Counted from the stretch's first letter, positions 17,517 through 26,479 are shown. The stretch: DNA of 64,000 nt from Candidatus Cloacimonadota bacterium (GCA_023228125.1 JALOBT010000007.1:1-64000), one strand, 5' to 3'. Numbers and translations: made by a program. The notes: generated by a model not told the origin, from the letters alone.

Positions 17517-19868
17517 TCATAATCTTGCCACCGTCACCCCACTGCCTCCTTCAAAAGGCGGCGGAGTTTCGATGCTTTTTACTATCTGCTTTCGCGAAAG
17601 ATAATCCCGCACCTTGGCCCGCAGCGCACCAGTGCCTTTTCCATGCACGATGCGCAGAGTGCTGAATCCGCTGAGCTGGGCATTGTCCAAAAACTCATCT
17701 ATCAAAGGCATAGCCTCGAAGAAGGTGAGCCCCAGCAGCTTGAGCTCGGTCTGCGGACGCTGGTAGGTATTGGCTTTGCTCAGGTGCACCGTGGGCTCTG
17801 GCGTAGCCTCTGCTGCACTCAGACTATAGAGATTATCCAGTTCGGTCTTGAAACTGATGCCATTCATGTCCACAGTGGCTTTTTCGCCCTGGATTGCCAT
17901 GATGATGGCCTCCGCTTCAAAATTTGCCAGCCAGACTTTATCTCCGGCTCTGGGTTTGTCCAGCTTCTTGCGACCTTCCACGTTGGATTGTTTGAGCTCG
18001 CGGGATAGTTCTTCCGTCTGCCTGGTTATATCTTGCAATTTTCTTTCCGAAAGTCGTTTACGTTCCTGCTTGTCCAAAGCTTTAATGTCGTGAATCTCTC
18101 TGCTATAAAGCTTTTGGAAGCTGAGCAGCTCAGTTTGAAGTTCTTTCAGATGACGCTTTCTGCGCTCCTTAAGCTCCTTTTCCCAGTCACTTTCCCGGGA
18201 TTCCAGCTCGCTGAGCTTAGCCTGAAGATTGCGGGTCTTCAGTTCAAATTGATAGTTGTTTCTGGCGAGCTGTTTTTTTTGCTCTTGCATAGTCTTAACG
18301 AGGGTGGAAAACTCCAGATTCTGGCTGCCTGCCAGGCTTTTAGCCCTAGTGATAAGCTCGGTATCCATGCCCAAAGAAGCAGCCACTTCGATGGCAAAGC
18401 TGTCTCCAGGAATGCCGATGGAAAAGTGATAAGTAGGAATCAAGGACGCCAGGTCAAACTGCATACTGGCGTTTACACAATGCGCATGAGATTCCGCAAA
18501 GACTTTCAGGGCAATGTAGTGCGTGGTGACAATTCCCTTTACACTTAAGGCAGCGAGGCGTTCCAAAATCGCCTGAGCCAGAGCAGAACCCTGCTGAGGA
18601 TCCGTGGCCGCACCGATTTCATCAATCAATATCAGGCTGTTGGCATCGGCACGCGCGATCATCTTGCCGATCTTATCCAGATGTGAAGAAAAGGTGGAGA
18701 GTGCGTTTTCGATGGATTGATCGTCTCCGATATCAGCATAAATCGCTGAAAAACAGCCTATTTCGCTGCTCTCATCCACGGGCACAGGCAGGCCGCTCAT
18801 CGCCATCAGGGTGATGAGGCCCACGGCTTTCATGAGCACCGTTTTGCCACCGGTATTGGGGCCGCTGAGGATGAGCAGCTTGTAATCGAGCCCCAGTTTC
18901 AGGTCAAAGGGAATCACGCTGTGAAAGCCGTTTTTGCCTTCTGCGGCAATCTTTTGCAGAATCAACAGCGGATGGCGGGCAGCTTTCAGGCTCAGGCTGG
19001 GCTCTTCCTGCATGATGGGAACCTGGGCACGCAGGCTATTTGACAGCCGGGCAGCGGCATAGAGGAAATCCAGCCGGCTGAGCAGCTCTTGATTGCGGAG
19101 CATCGTTGGCTTATTGCCCCGGATAAAGTTGGTAAATTCGCTCAAGATGCGGTGAATCTCCCGCTTTTCCTCTTCTTTCAAAAGCTGCATTTCATTGTTT
19201 AGTGGAACTATTTGGGCTGGTTCGATAAAAAGGGTAGAGCCTTTGGCAGAGCGGCTTTGAACTACTCCGGGGACGTAGCTGGCGGAGGATTCTTTGATCG
19301 GGAGCACAAAGCGGCCCTCTCTCTGAGTCACAAATTTATCCTGCAAAAAGCTTTCCAGACGCGGCTCGGAGAGCATATCCTGCATACTGCGATGGATTTT
19401 GGTGCGCAGGCTGCCCATCCGACGGCGAATCTGCATCAACTCCGCAGAAGCACTATCCAACACATCGCCTTCGGGGTCATAGATGCGGCGAAAACCCAGC
19501 ATAATCTCTGGAATACTGCGGATCTTCTTCAGCACTTTCTGCGCCAAATGCAGCTCTTTGAAGGCTTCCGTCTTTTCGCTCAAATGTGTAGCCAGATCAG
19601 CATTGATGGCGAGCTCGCGAAATTCCTCCCAGTCATAAATATCGTAACCGCCCTCATCAAAAAGGTGATCAAGATCGCTGAGATCGGCGAAATCGAAGTC
19701 TATGCCCTGCTCCAAAGCATCTTGAAACTGAGCAATCAGCTTTTGGGAGGCTACCATGTCCTCCACTTTGTCCAGAGGGGCAACTTTCTGCGCCTCCAGC
19801 TTGCCCAGAGCGCTATGACAAGCCCGCCCCAAATGCAGCAGCAGGCTATTAAATTCTAAATCGGTCAT
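17517..19868 (-). CDS. mutS2: MutS2 (ABC ATPase with Smr endonuclease domain)
   Basis: A 783-residue MutS2. The core and lever helices (residues 1-~310) are followed by the ABC ATPase with Walker A GPNTGGKT (~335), Walker B LILIDEIGAATDP (~421) and the MutS signature region TTHYIALKVFA. A long coiled coil (~515-640) then leads to a C-terminal Smr domain with the IVHGKGTGALR motif (~747-757). MutS2 proteins act on branched DNA and, in some bacteria, on collided ribosomes rather than on mismatches. The ATG overlaps the cvpA stop (ATGA), and the gene runs into the dnaG ribosome site. Its place inside the MMS operon is unusual. Confidence 0.97.
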   Translation of the reverse strand: MTDLEFNSLLLHLGRACHSALGKLEAQKVAPLDKVEDMVASQKLIAQFQDALEQGIDFDFADLSDLDHLFDEGGYDIYDWEEFRELAINADLATHLSEKTEAFKELHLAQKVLKKIRSIPEIMLGFRRIYDPEGDVLDSASAELMQIRRRMGSLRTKIHRSMQDMLSEPRLESFLQDKFVTQREGRFVLPIKESSASYVPGVVQSRSAKGSTLFIEPAQIVPLNNEMQLLKEEEKREIHRILSEFTNFIRGNKPTMLRNQELLSRLDFLYAAARLSNSLRAQVPIMQEEPSLSLKAARHPLLILQKIAAEGKNGFHSVIPFDLKLGLDYKLLILSGPNTGGKTVLMKAVGLITLMAMSGLPVPVDESSEIGCFSAIYADIGDDQSIENALSTFSSHLDKIGKMIARADANSLILIDEIGAATDPQQGSALAQAILERLAALSVKGIVTTHYIALKVFAESHAHCVNASMQFDLASLIPTYHFSIGIPGDSFAIEVAASLGMDTELITRAKSLAGSQNLEFSTLVKTMQEQKKQLARNNYQFELKTRNLQAKLSELESRESDWEKELKERRKRHLKELQTELLSFQKLYSREIHDIKALDKQERKRLSERKLQDITRQTEELSRELKQSNVEGRKKLDKPRAGDKVWLANFEAEAIIMAIQGEKATVDMNGISFKTELDNLYSLSAAEATPEPTVHLSKANTYQRPQTELKLLGLTFFEAMPLIDEFLDNAQLSGFSTLRIVHGKGTGALRAKVRDYLSRKQIVKSIETPPPFEGGSGVTVARL

Positions 19869-20404
19869 TCTGTGGATTTATCCTGTTTCTTGATCAGCTC
19901 CGGCATTTTCTTGAGATAGTCAGAGTAGTTTTTCAGCTTGATATGACTGATGGCATCGTCTTTTAGAGTATTCATTCCCACATAGACCCGGTGTTTATCC
20001 GGATTGTTCAAAGCCTTGGCAGCCTTGGGCATATAATCCATTACCAGAGTAAAAACAATCACCAGGATGAGCCCGTTCAAGAGCCCCAGGATGGCACCCA
20101 AGAGGCGATTCATCCAGCCCAGATTCAGCACTTTGATAAAGCGATTCAAGATCCAGATCACAAAACGGGTGACCACCACCACCAGAACGAGGATCAAAAC
20201 TACTGAGATCATAACTGATAAAGTTTTGCTGAGCCCAAATTTGAGCACCAGTCGATTTGCCAAGAGCGGATAATAATGTCCGATCAAAAAGAAATTGAGG
20301 ATCACACCGGCAAATTGCACGATCGCGCCGACCAGGCCGCATTTGAGGCCAAAGTAAGTAAGGACCAAAAGAAAAGCAATTATTGTCCAGTCTATCACGC
20401 CCAT
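19865..20404 (-). CDS. cvpA: CvpA family membrane protein
   Basis: A 179-residue membrane protein with about four hydrophobic segments (near 3-20, 27-45, 63-87, 101-122) and a charged C-terminal tail of ~50 residues. The opening pattern, VIDWTIIAFLLVLTYFGLKCG, is typical of CvpA. Family members are inner-membrane proteins linked to colicin V production, envelope homeostasis and bile resistance; the molecular role is unclear. The ATG at 20404 has GGGAG 5-6 bases upstream. It overlaps mutS2 by 4 bases and follows the rpsU terminator; cvpA-mutS2 pairs are common in other bacteria. Confidence 0.9.
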   Translation of the reverse strand: MGVIDWTIIAFLLVLTYFGLKCGLVGAIVQFAGVILNFFLIGHYYPLLANRLVLKFGLSKTLSVMISVVLILVLVVVVTRFVIWILNRFIKVLNLGWMNRLLGAILGLLNGLILVIVFTLVMDYMPKAAKALNNPDKHRVYVGMNTLKDDAISHIKLKNYSDYLKKMPELIKKQDKSTE

Positions 20405-20422
20405 TGTTTCTCCCTTTACTGT

Positions 20423-20454
20423 AAAAAAGCAAACAGGGATTTTGTGATCCCTGC
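20423..20454 (-). terminator. Intra-operon terminator after rpsU
   Basis: Minus-strand stem CAGGGAT/ATCCCTG (20435-20454) followed by TTTGCTTTTTTAC. It sits between rpsU and cvpA, so only part of the transcripts should read on into cvpA-mutS2-dnaG-rpoD, as known for the classical rpsU-dnaG-rpoD operon of Escherichia coli. Confidence 0.8.
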
Positions 20455-20489
20455 CTGCCTGAACTTTGTGGGTTGAAGCCGGTAAAGGC

Positions 20490-20696
20490 TTATCTGTTGT
20501 AACGTTGCATACGACGCTGAAGTTTCAGCATCTTGCGACGGGCAGCGTTCGCTTCGCGTTTTTTCTTTACGCTGGGCTTTTCGTAGGCCTGATTTTTCTT
20601 TATTTCTGAAAGAATTGCGGCTTTCTCGCATTTCTTCTTAAAGCGTTTTAAAAGATAATCGAAGGATTCGTTTTCTTTGGCTACTACTGTCGGCAA
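20490..20696 (-). CDS. rpsU: 30S ribosomal protein S21
   Basis: The 68-residue, highly basic S21: FDYLLKRFKKKCEKAAILSE then a C-terminal KKKREANAARRK run. It binds near the 3' end of 16S rRNA and supports initiation. The start is a TTG at 20696 with AAGGTGG 8 bases upstream; the first residues PTVVAKENESF fit the family start, so no upstream ATG is needed. It is the first gene of the MMS operon and is followed by the terminator at 20423-20454. Confidence 0.96.
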   Translation of the reverse strand: MPTVVAKENESFDYLLKRFKKKCEKAAILSEIKKNQAYEKPSVKKKREANAARRKMLKLQRRMQRYNR

Positions 20697-20733
20697 TCAA
20701 ATCACCACCTTTGTTCTTTATTTATGAGATACC

Positions 20734-20761
20734 ATATTATTAGCTACAGCTTTTCTGTCAA
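20734..20761 (-). promoter_or_regulatory. Promoter of the rpsU-cvpA-mutS2-dnaG-rpoD operon
   Basis: Minus strand TTGACA (20761-20756), 16-base spacer, TAATAT (20739-20734): 6/6 and 5/6 matches. It is about 40 bases before the rpsU start. Confidence 0.75.
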
Positions 20762-20889
20762 GCAGGAATTACGTAACGCTGGATTTATCCGGCCCTTGCA
20801 CTGTCTTCAGACGGTGCGTGGCCAAGTTTTGCAGAGCATTCTTTCAAGGCAGTAGTTTTTTGCGCCTACAGGTAGCGAATCCAGCCACT

Positions 20890-21080
20890 GGACGCGAGAC
20901 GCATCCAATCCAGCAATTCCAGCGTCTCTTCCTCGGTGATCTCGGTGATCTCGATGGTGAAAAGAATCCGTGTCGATCCGCCTGATCCGCACAATCCGTG
21001 TGACTATGCTTTGCTTTCGTGCACGCACCAGCTGAAGCTGATGGAACGGCCGGATAAATCCAGCGTTACGGACTGTGCTG
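20890..21080. repeat. Dispersed intergenic repeat cluster
   Basis: Holds a ~105-base unit (about 20967-21072), with landmarks GATCCGCACAATCCGTGTGA, CACGCACCAGCTGAAGCTGA and CGGCCGGATAAATCCAGCG. It recurs at 38727-38831 and in fragments near 41165 and 41385. Also a copy of the family CTGGACGCGAGACGCATCC (20895-), seen inverted near 56610 and 54090. No gene is visible in 20762-21100. Confidence 0.7.
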
Positions 21081-21100
21081 CACACAAATAACCAGCGCAC

Positions 21101-21133
21101 ACAAATAAGGGGATGCCAAAAATCGACATCCCC
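21101..21133 (-). terminator. Probable terminator of the pyruvate:ferredoxin oxidoreductase gene
   Basis: Minus-strand stem GGGGATG/CATCCCC (21109-21133) followed by TTATTTGTG, 27 bases after the stop of the gene. Confidence 0.55.
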
Positions 21134-21159
21134 CATACCCTCAATAATAGAGTGATTAT

Positions 21160-24100
21160 TTATTGTTCGCTGAGTTTCTTATATTGTTCGTAGCGTTCTT
21201 TGAAGAACACCTCTGCTTCCTCTTCAAATCTCTCTGCCCGTTCGGGGAAGATTCTGTGAAGGCGGCTATAGCGGTTTTCGGTCTTCGTAAAGTCCGCAAC
21301 GCTCATCGTAGGTTCTTTGCTATCCAGGGTAAGAGGGTTCTTACCTTCCAGCTTGTTCATCGGGTTGTAACGGTAGAGGAGCCAGTATCCGGCTGCCACT
21401 GCAGCTTTTTCCTGCTTCTGAGTCATGGACATATCGATGCCGTGATTGATGCAAGGGGCATAGGCGATGATGATCGCGGGGCCGGGATATTCCTCAGCTT
21501 CCTTGATCGCTTGCAGAGCCTGGTTTTTGTTCGCACCCATGGCGATAGAGGCCACATACACATAGCCGTAATTCATCATCATCATGCCGAGGTCTTTCTT
21601 ATTGGTAGCTTTTCCAGATTCGGCAAAGCGGGCGATGGAGCCCAGAGGAGTGGCTTTGGAAGCCTGTCCACCGGTGTTTGAATATACTTCGGTATCCACC
21701 ACAAAGATCTTGATCTTTTGGTTTGAGGCCAGCACGTGATCCAATCCGCCATAGCCGATGTCATAGGCCCAACCGTCTCCGCCGATAGCCCAGATCGATT
21801 TCTCGATGAGGTAATCTTTGAGTTCGGTGACGCGGCGCAGCAGCTTTGTGCAGCCTTCGCAGGCCTTGGCGATAGCGGCTGGCAGCAGGTCTTTGAGCTT
21901 GGCAGCGTTATCTTTGGCGTCTTGATCTACTGATTCCCAATGTTCCAGAGAGTAGCGGATGGCGTCTTTCAGCTTTGCATCGATCTCTTTGTCAAGCAAG
22001 GCTTCCAGAGCCATCTTGAGCTGTTTGCGATGGGATTTCACAGCCAGGCGCATGCCAAAGCCATATTCAGCGTTATCTTCAAAGAGGCTGTTTGCCCAAG
22101 CGGGGCCTTTGCCATCTTGATTTTTGGTATAAGGAATGGTGGGGAAGGTTCCGCCCCAGATCGAAGAGCAACCCGTGGCATTGGCAATGATCATGCGATC
22201 GCCAAAGAGTTGGGTCAAGAGCTTGATATAAGGGGTTTCGCCGCAACCGGCACAAGCACCCGAGAATTCCAGCAGAGGCTGTTTGAACTGGCTGCCTTTC
22301 ACGGTGTTTACCTTGAAGTTTGCCAGGACATCGCCGGGCAGTTTTTCAAAGAATTCGTAGTTTGCCTGTTGGCCAGCGGCGCGTTCGTCCTCGATCGGGC
22401 TCATTACCAGAGCGCCTTTCGGGCATTCGTTTACGCAGACGCGGCAGCCTTGACAATCGTCGATATAAATCTGGATCTTGTATTGATAGCCTTCGGCACC
22501 CATGGCTTTCAGGGTATTGAAACTATCCGGGGCCTTCTTCAGATCTTCTGCGGTCATCAGTTTCGGGCGAATTGCTGCATGCGGGCACACGAAGGAGCAC
22601 TGGTTGCATTGGATGCAATTTTCAGCAATCCATCTGGGCACAGCCGGAGCTACGCTCCGTTTTTCCAGCTTGGCAGTTCCGGTTTCCACATAGCCATCCA
22701 GAGTCATCTGGGAGACCTTGATGCTGTCGCCTTCTTCGCGCATGATGGGTTCGATGATGTCTTTCACAAATCCGGTGGAGCCTTCTGGCACCAATCTCTT
22801 GCGGGGGGTGCATTGCTCTGGCACAGAGGCCGGCACATCCACCTGGACCAGGGCTTCATCCACTTTATCCACGGCGTTAAGGTTCATTTGAACGATATTT
22901 TCACCCTTGCTGCTGTAGCTCTTGCGGATGGATTCTTTGATCAAGGTGATGGCTTCCTTGCGGTCCATCACGCGGGAAATCAGGAAGAACGCGGTCTGCA
23001 TCACGGTGTTTATGCGTCCGCCCAGTCCCACTTCTTCAGCGATCTTCAGACCATCGATTGTATAAAACTCGATTTTGCGTTTGATGATGATTTCCTGCAT
23101 ATCACAGGTGAGGTGATAGAAGGCTTCTTTGCGATCCAGCTTGGAATTCAGCAAGAATACGCCGCCTTCTTTGATGCCCGCCAGCATGTGGAATCTGCCG
23201 ATAAAGGCTTGATTGTGACAGGCCACAAAGTCTTCTTCGCTCACCAGATATTGGCTGTGGATGGGTTTGTGGCCAAAACGCAGATGGCTGCGGGTGATGC
23301 CGCCGCTCTTTTTGCTGTCGTATTGGAAATAGCCCTGCACATACATATCGGTATTATCACCAATGATTTTGATGCTATTCTTATTGGCACCTACCGTTCC
23401 GTCCGAGCCCAATCCCCAGAATTTGCAGGAGATAGTGCCAGCGGGCACGGTGAGGATCTTTTCATCCAAAGGCAGAGAGAGATGAGTCACATCATCTTCG
23501 ATACCCACTGTGAAGCCATGGAATCCACCTTTTTTCAGGTGCTTGTAAATTGCCAAAACCATGGTGGGGGTAAATTCCTTGCTGGACAGGCCATAACGTC
23601 CGCCGATCACTTTGAGATCTTTGCCCTGCAACGCAGCTACCACATCAAGATACAAAGGTTCGCCGATGGAGCCGGGCTCTTTGGTGCGATCCAGCACGGC
23701 AATGCGCTTCACGCTCTTAGGCAGGCTGGCCAGGAAATGCTCCTGGCTGAAGGGACGATACACGCGCACCTTCACCAGGCCCAGCTTCATGCCGCGCTCT
23801 TTATTCAGATATTCGATGGTTTCCTGCACGGTCTCACAACCGCTACCCATGGCTACGATCACGTCTTCAGCATTAGGATCGCCCACATAATCAAAGAGAT
23901 TATACTGGCGGCCCAGCTTATCGCCCACTTCTTTCATGCAGGCTTCGATGATGCCGGGAGCATTGAGATAATGGGTATTGGAAGTCTCACGGCCCTGGAA
24001 ATATACGTCAGGCCCGTGTTGGCCTACTTTCATCAGAGGTTTGTCTGGAGTAAGCGCACGCTTGCGGAAATCTTCCACCAGCTTGTGATCCAGCAGCTCG

Positions 24101-24678
24101 CCCATGGTCTCATAATCTACCACATCAATCTTTTGCAGCTCGTGTGAAGTTCTGAAACCGTCAAAGAACAGCACGATGGGAAGAGAGGTCTTCAAAGTGG
24201 CCAATTGGCTCACGATGCTGAGGTCCATCACTTCCTGCACGCTATTGCAAGCGATCATGGCCCAGCCGGTATTGCGGGCACTCATTACGTCTGAGTGATC
24301 CCCAAAAATAGACAGGGATTGCGCGGCCAGAGAGCGCGCCGTCACGTAAAATACCGTGGGCAACATCTCGCCGGCAATCTTGTGCATATTGGGCAACATC
24401 AGCATGAGGCCCTGTGAAGCGGTAAAAGTGGTGGTTAAAGCACCTGCGGAAAGTGCTCCGTGCACTGCTCCAGCGGCTCCAGCTTCGGATTGCATTTCCA
24501 TGACATCCACCGTGGTGCCAAATATGTTCTTGCGTTTGTCCGAAGCCCAGGCATCGGCCAGCTCTCCCATTCCGGAAGATGGAGTGATAGGATAGATCGC
24601 TGCTACCTCATTGAATGCGTAACCCACATGAGCGGCTGCCGCGTTTCCATCCATCGTAGCTTTTGTTTGTTTAGCCAT
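21160..24678 (-). CDS. nifJ: Pyruvate:ferredoxin (flavodoxin) oxidoreductase
   Basis: The 1172-residue single-chain enzyme converts pyruvate and CoA to acetyl-CoA and CO2 while reducing ferredoxin, the central step of anaerobic energy metabolism. Domain order is as in the homodimeric family: N-terminal pyrimidine-binding domain (YPITPSSGMGE at ~30), CoA-binding and transketolase-like regions, two 4Fe-4S motifs (CIQCNQCSFVCP from C688; CQGCRVCVNECP from C742), then the thiamine-diphosphate domain with a proximal-cluster CAGCGETPY and the metal site GGDGWAYDIGYGGLDH (~969). Length matches the family. The ATG at 24678 has AAGGAG about 9 bases upstream. It is a single-gene transcript with its own promoter and terminator. 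Confidence 0.98.
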   Translation of the reverse strand: MAKQTKATMDGNAAAAHVGYAFNEVAAIYPITPSSGMGELADAWASDKRKNIFGTTVDVMEMQSEAGAAGAVHGALSAGALTTTFTASQGLMLMLPNMHKIAGEMLPTVFYVTARSLAAQSLSIFGDHSDVMSARNTGWAMIACNSVQEVMDLSIVSQLATLKTSLPIVLFFDGFRTSHELQKIDVVDYETMGELLDHKLVEDFRKRALTPDKPLMKVGQHGPDVYFQGRETSNTHYLNAPGIIEACMKEVGDKLGRQYNLFDYVGDPNAEDVIVAMGSGCETVQETIEYLNKERGMKLGLVKVRVYRPFSQEHFLASLPKSVKRIAVLDRTKEPGSIGEPLYLDVVAALQGKDLKVIGGRYGLSSKEFTPTMVLAIYKHLKKGGFHGFTVGIEDDVTHLSLPLDEKILTVPAGTISCKFWGLGSDGTVGANKNSIKIIGDNTDMYVQGYFQYDSKKSGGITRSHLRFGHKPIHSQYLVSEEDFVACHNQAFIGRFHMLAGIKEGGVFLLNSKLDRKEAFYHLTCDMQEIIIKRKIEFYTIDGLKIAEEVGLGGRINTVMQTAFFLISRVMDRKEAITLIKESIRKSYSSKGENIVQMNLNAVDKVDEALVQVDVPASVPEQCTPRKRLVPEGSTGFVKDIIEPIMREEGDSIKVSQMTLDGYVETGTAKLEKRSVAPAVPRWIAENCIQCNQCSFVCPHAAIRPKLMTAEDLKKAPDSFNTLKAMGAEGYQYKIQIYIDDCQGCRVCVNECPKGALVMSPIEDERAAGQQANYEFFEKLPGDVLANFKVNTVKGSQFKQPLLEFSGACAGCGETPYIKLLTQLFGDRMIIANATGCSSIWGGTFPTIPYTKNQDGKGPAWANSLFEDNAEYGFGMRLAVKSHRKQLKMALEALLDKEIDAKLKDAIRYSLEHWESVDQDAKDNAAKLKDLLPAAIAKACEGCTKLLRRVTELKDYLIEKSIWAIGGDGWAYDIGYGGLDHVLASNQKIKIFVVDTEVYSNTGGQASKATPLGSIARFAESGKATNKKDLGMMMMNYGYVYVASIAMGANKNQALQAIKEAEEYPGPAIIIAYAPCINHGIDMSMTQKQEKAAVAAGYWLLYRYNPMNKLEGKNPLTLDSKEPTMSVADFTKTENRYSRLHRIFPERAERFEEEAEVFFKERYEQYKKLSEQ

Positions 24679-24731
24679 TATGGTAAACTCCTTATGTTGT
24701 TATACTTAGATAAAAAACTTCATTTTGTTGC

Positions 24732-24759
24732 AACATAATATATTGGCGATTTGTGTCAA
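24732..24759 (-). promoter_or_regulatory. Promoter of the oxidoreductase gene
   Basis: Minus strand TTGACA (24759-24754), 16 bases, TATGTT (24737-24732). It is about 55 bases before the ATG. Confidence 0.65.
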
Positions 24760-24771
24760 TGAAAATCAGGG

Positions 24772-24896
24772 GGTTTGGGGTTTTAAGGTTTTAACGTTTT
24801 AGCGTTTTAACGTTTTAGCGTTTTAGGGTTTTAGCGTTTTAACGTCTAACATCTAACTTTTAACGCTTAACGTTTAACTTTTAACGCTTAACCTAA
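24772..24896. repeat. GTTTTAACG/GTTTTAGCG short-period array
   Basis: About a dozen imperfect 9-10-base units of GTTTTARCG grade into TTTAACGCTTAAC variants. The same units occur at 38438-38498, near 53920 and near 54145, always between operons. Confidence 0.75.
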
Positions 24897-24971
24897 CATA
24901 ATCCGTGTCAATCCGTCCAATCTGTGTGATCTGTGTGATCTGTGAGAGACTTTTTGCACAAACCCTTAATC

Positions 24972-25163
24972 CCGTAGGCATGGCATTTCAGATAGAACCC
25001 CCAATAACCAAATACCCTAAAGAATGCTGTAGGCATGGCATTTCAGATAGAACTCCCAATAACCCCATACCCTAAAGAATGCCGTAGGCATGGTATTTCA
25101 GATAGAACCCCAATAAACAAATACCCTAACGAGTTCCATCGGAACGGTATTTCAGATAGAACC
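24972..25163. repeat. 55-bp tandem repeat with a small covarying hairpin
   Basis: Three full units of 55 bases (CGTAGGCATGG at 24973, 25028, 25083) and a partial fourth (25132-25163). Each holds a 5-bp stem with a 3-base loop, ATGCC-GTA-GGCAT in unit 3 and GTTCC-ATC-GGAAC in unit 4, followed by the constant TATTTCAGATAGAA. Related single units, GTCCT-GTA-GGGAC plus ATTTCA, are at 41640 and 42067. No gene is seen from 25164 to 25447. Confidence 0.75.
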
Positions 25164-25447
25164 AAGCATAGTATTTTTGACAATAAACACGGCCAGAACC
25201 AGTCCGGCAGGACGAAAGGCGAATGCCAATAGCCCAGCAGGTGACTGCTGGGGTGGCCGGCAGATGAATTCCAGAGTCCGGAGCGCAGCGCAGGACGACA
25301 CCTGATCCCTCAATAGAAAATCCGCCATTGTAGCCTGTGGTATATTTGTTCATATAGCTGCGGGTGCCCGGCCTTCAAAGGCCAGGAAATCGTCTTGATC
25401 GAGGTGGCTGCCTCGTAGCGTGGGGCTTGCTTTGGACAAGACTGCAA

Positions 25448-26479
25448 TTAATGATCTTCTTCTACTCGCCTTGATATCAGTATCATAGCTACACTAAAAT
25501 AACCGCTATCCAATAATAACGCAATGGTTCCAGCATTCTCGGTAGAATAGTTATCCGAAAGCACAATAACTCCGTCGGATATAACTCTGTCATTCACAAT
25601 AATAGCAATAACTACTTTGTCAGACAATAAAGCTAACTTGCTGCTGAACCGGTCAGTTGTAATGCGCTTTAGTATATGAGATCCTTCTCTTCCAAATTTC
25701 AGCTTAATCTTAGATTGAATGTATTCGCCAGAGTTTAGTGTTTGAGTTGAATCAGCTATAACCGCAGCACTTTCTAAACCACGCATTTTCAACAAATAAT
25801 TACTATTCAAGACATATAGAAAAACCGTAGAGGATTTGCTAACTCGGTTTAATCCGCCGAGCCTAATCTCATATCCTAATGGTACGGCATTTCGAACCTC
25901 ATCTGACAACAACAGTTCTTGGAGAAGCCTTCTGTCTTTCATTGAAACCACCAGGTTATCATCTTCAATATTTATAAGGCTTCTGAAAATTCCATCGTTA
26001 GGATAGGCGTTGAGACGAAGTGCTATGTCATCATTTGATGAAACCTTGTCTGGATTATTCTTGATATATTCATCAATCTCTTGAATTATTTCTAATGCCT
26101 TTTCCAATTCTACAATTGGTTTAATCTCCATAAAACCCGTTTGCAACAGGATATGTTCAACATACTCCTGATCCGATACTCCATGTAATACGACTTCAAT
26201 TCTTCTATCACCAAGTTTTTCCACTGTGTAATCTTGAATACCCATGAACTGGATCCGTTTTTTTATTACATTGATATTCTGCTCTACTGCGTAATGCAGA
26301 TCAGACGACGATAAATTACTTCCATCAGCTTCAAACACTAAGCTAACGGTCATGAGTTTGTTCTTGTCTCTGCTGGCTGTCTGTCCCATTAATGGTTCAC
26401 TTACAGTTAATAGAAATGTTACAAGGACACTAATTAAGGCCACATTTGCAAATTGATACTTCTTTAAACTAAATTTCAT
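25448..26479 (-). CDS. Orphan SecD-like periplasmic protein
   Basis: A 343-residue protein with an N-terminal membrane or signal segment (ALISVLVTFLLTVSEPLMG, ~14-32). Residues ~45-330 resemble the first periplasmic (P1) domain of SecD: NVIKKRIQFMGIQDYTVEKL and RRIEVVLHGVSDQE early on, and LALLSDKVVIAIIVNDRVIS late. In SecD this domain is followed by six membrane helices; here the protein stops right after it with a hydrophilic end. SecD helps pull exported proteins out of the Sec channel. Either this is a free-standing P1 homologue with its own role or a gene derived from secD by truncation. ATG at 26479 has GAGGTG 5-6 bases upstream. It is alone and flanked by repeats. Confidence 0.65.
   Translation of the reverse strand: MKFSLKKYQFANVALISVLVTFLLTVSEPLMGQTASRDKNKLMTVSLVFEADGSNLSSSDLHYAVEQNINVIKKRIQFMGIQDYTVEKLGDRRIEVVLHGVSDQEYVEHILLQTGFMEIKPIVELEKALEIIQEIDEYIKNNPDKVSSNDDIALRLNAYPNDGIFRSLINIEDDNLVVSMKDRRLLQELLLSDEVRNAVPLGYEIRLGGLNRVSKSSTVFLYVLNSNYLLKMRGLESAAVIADSTQTLNSGEYIQSKIKLKFGREGSHILKRITTDRFSSKLALLSDKVVIAIIVNDRVISDGVIVLSDNYSTENAGTIALLLDSGYFSVAMILISRRVEEDH

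Noticed and set aside
21940..24147. 735-codon plus-strand open frame opposite the oxidoreductase gene
   Set aside because: It is the antisense shadow of a clearly identified gene with intact motifs; its translation has no domain pattern.
24972..25163. Possible CRISPR array
   Set aside because: The would-be spacers are as conserved as the repeats; it is a simple 55-bp tandem repeat and no cas gene is near.
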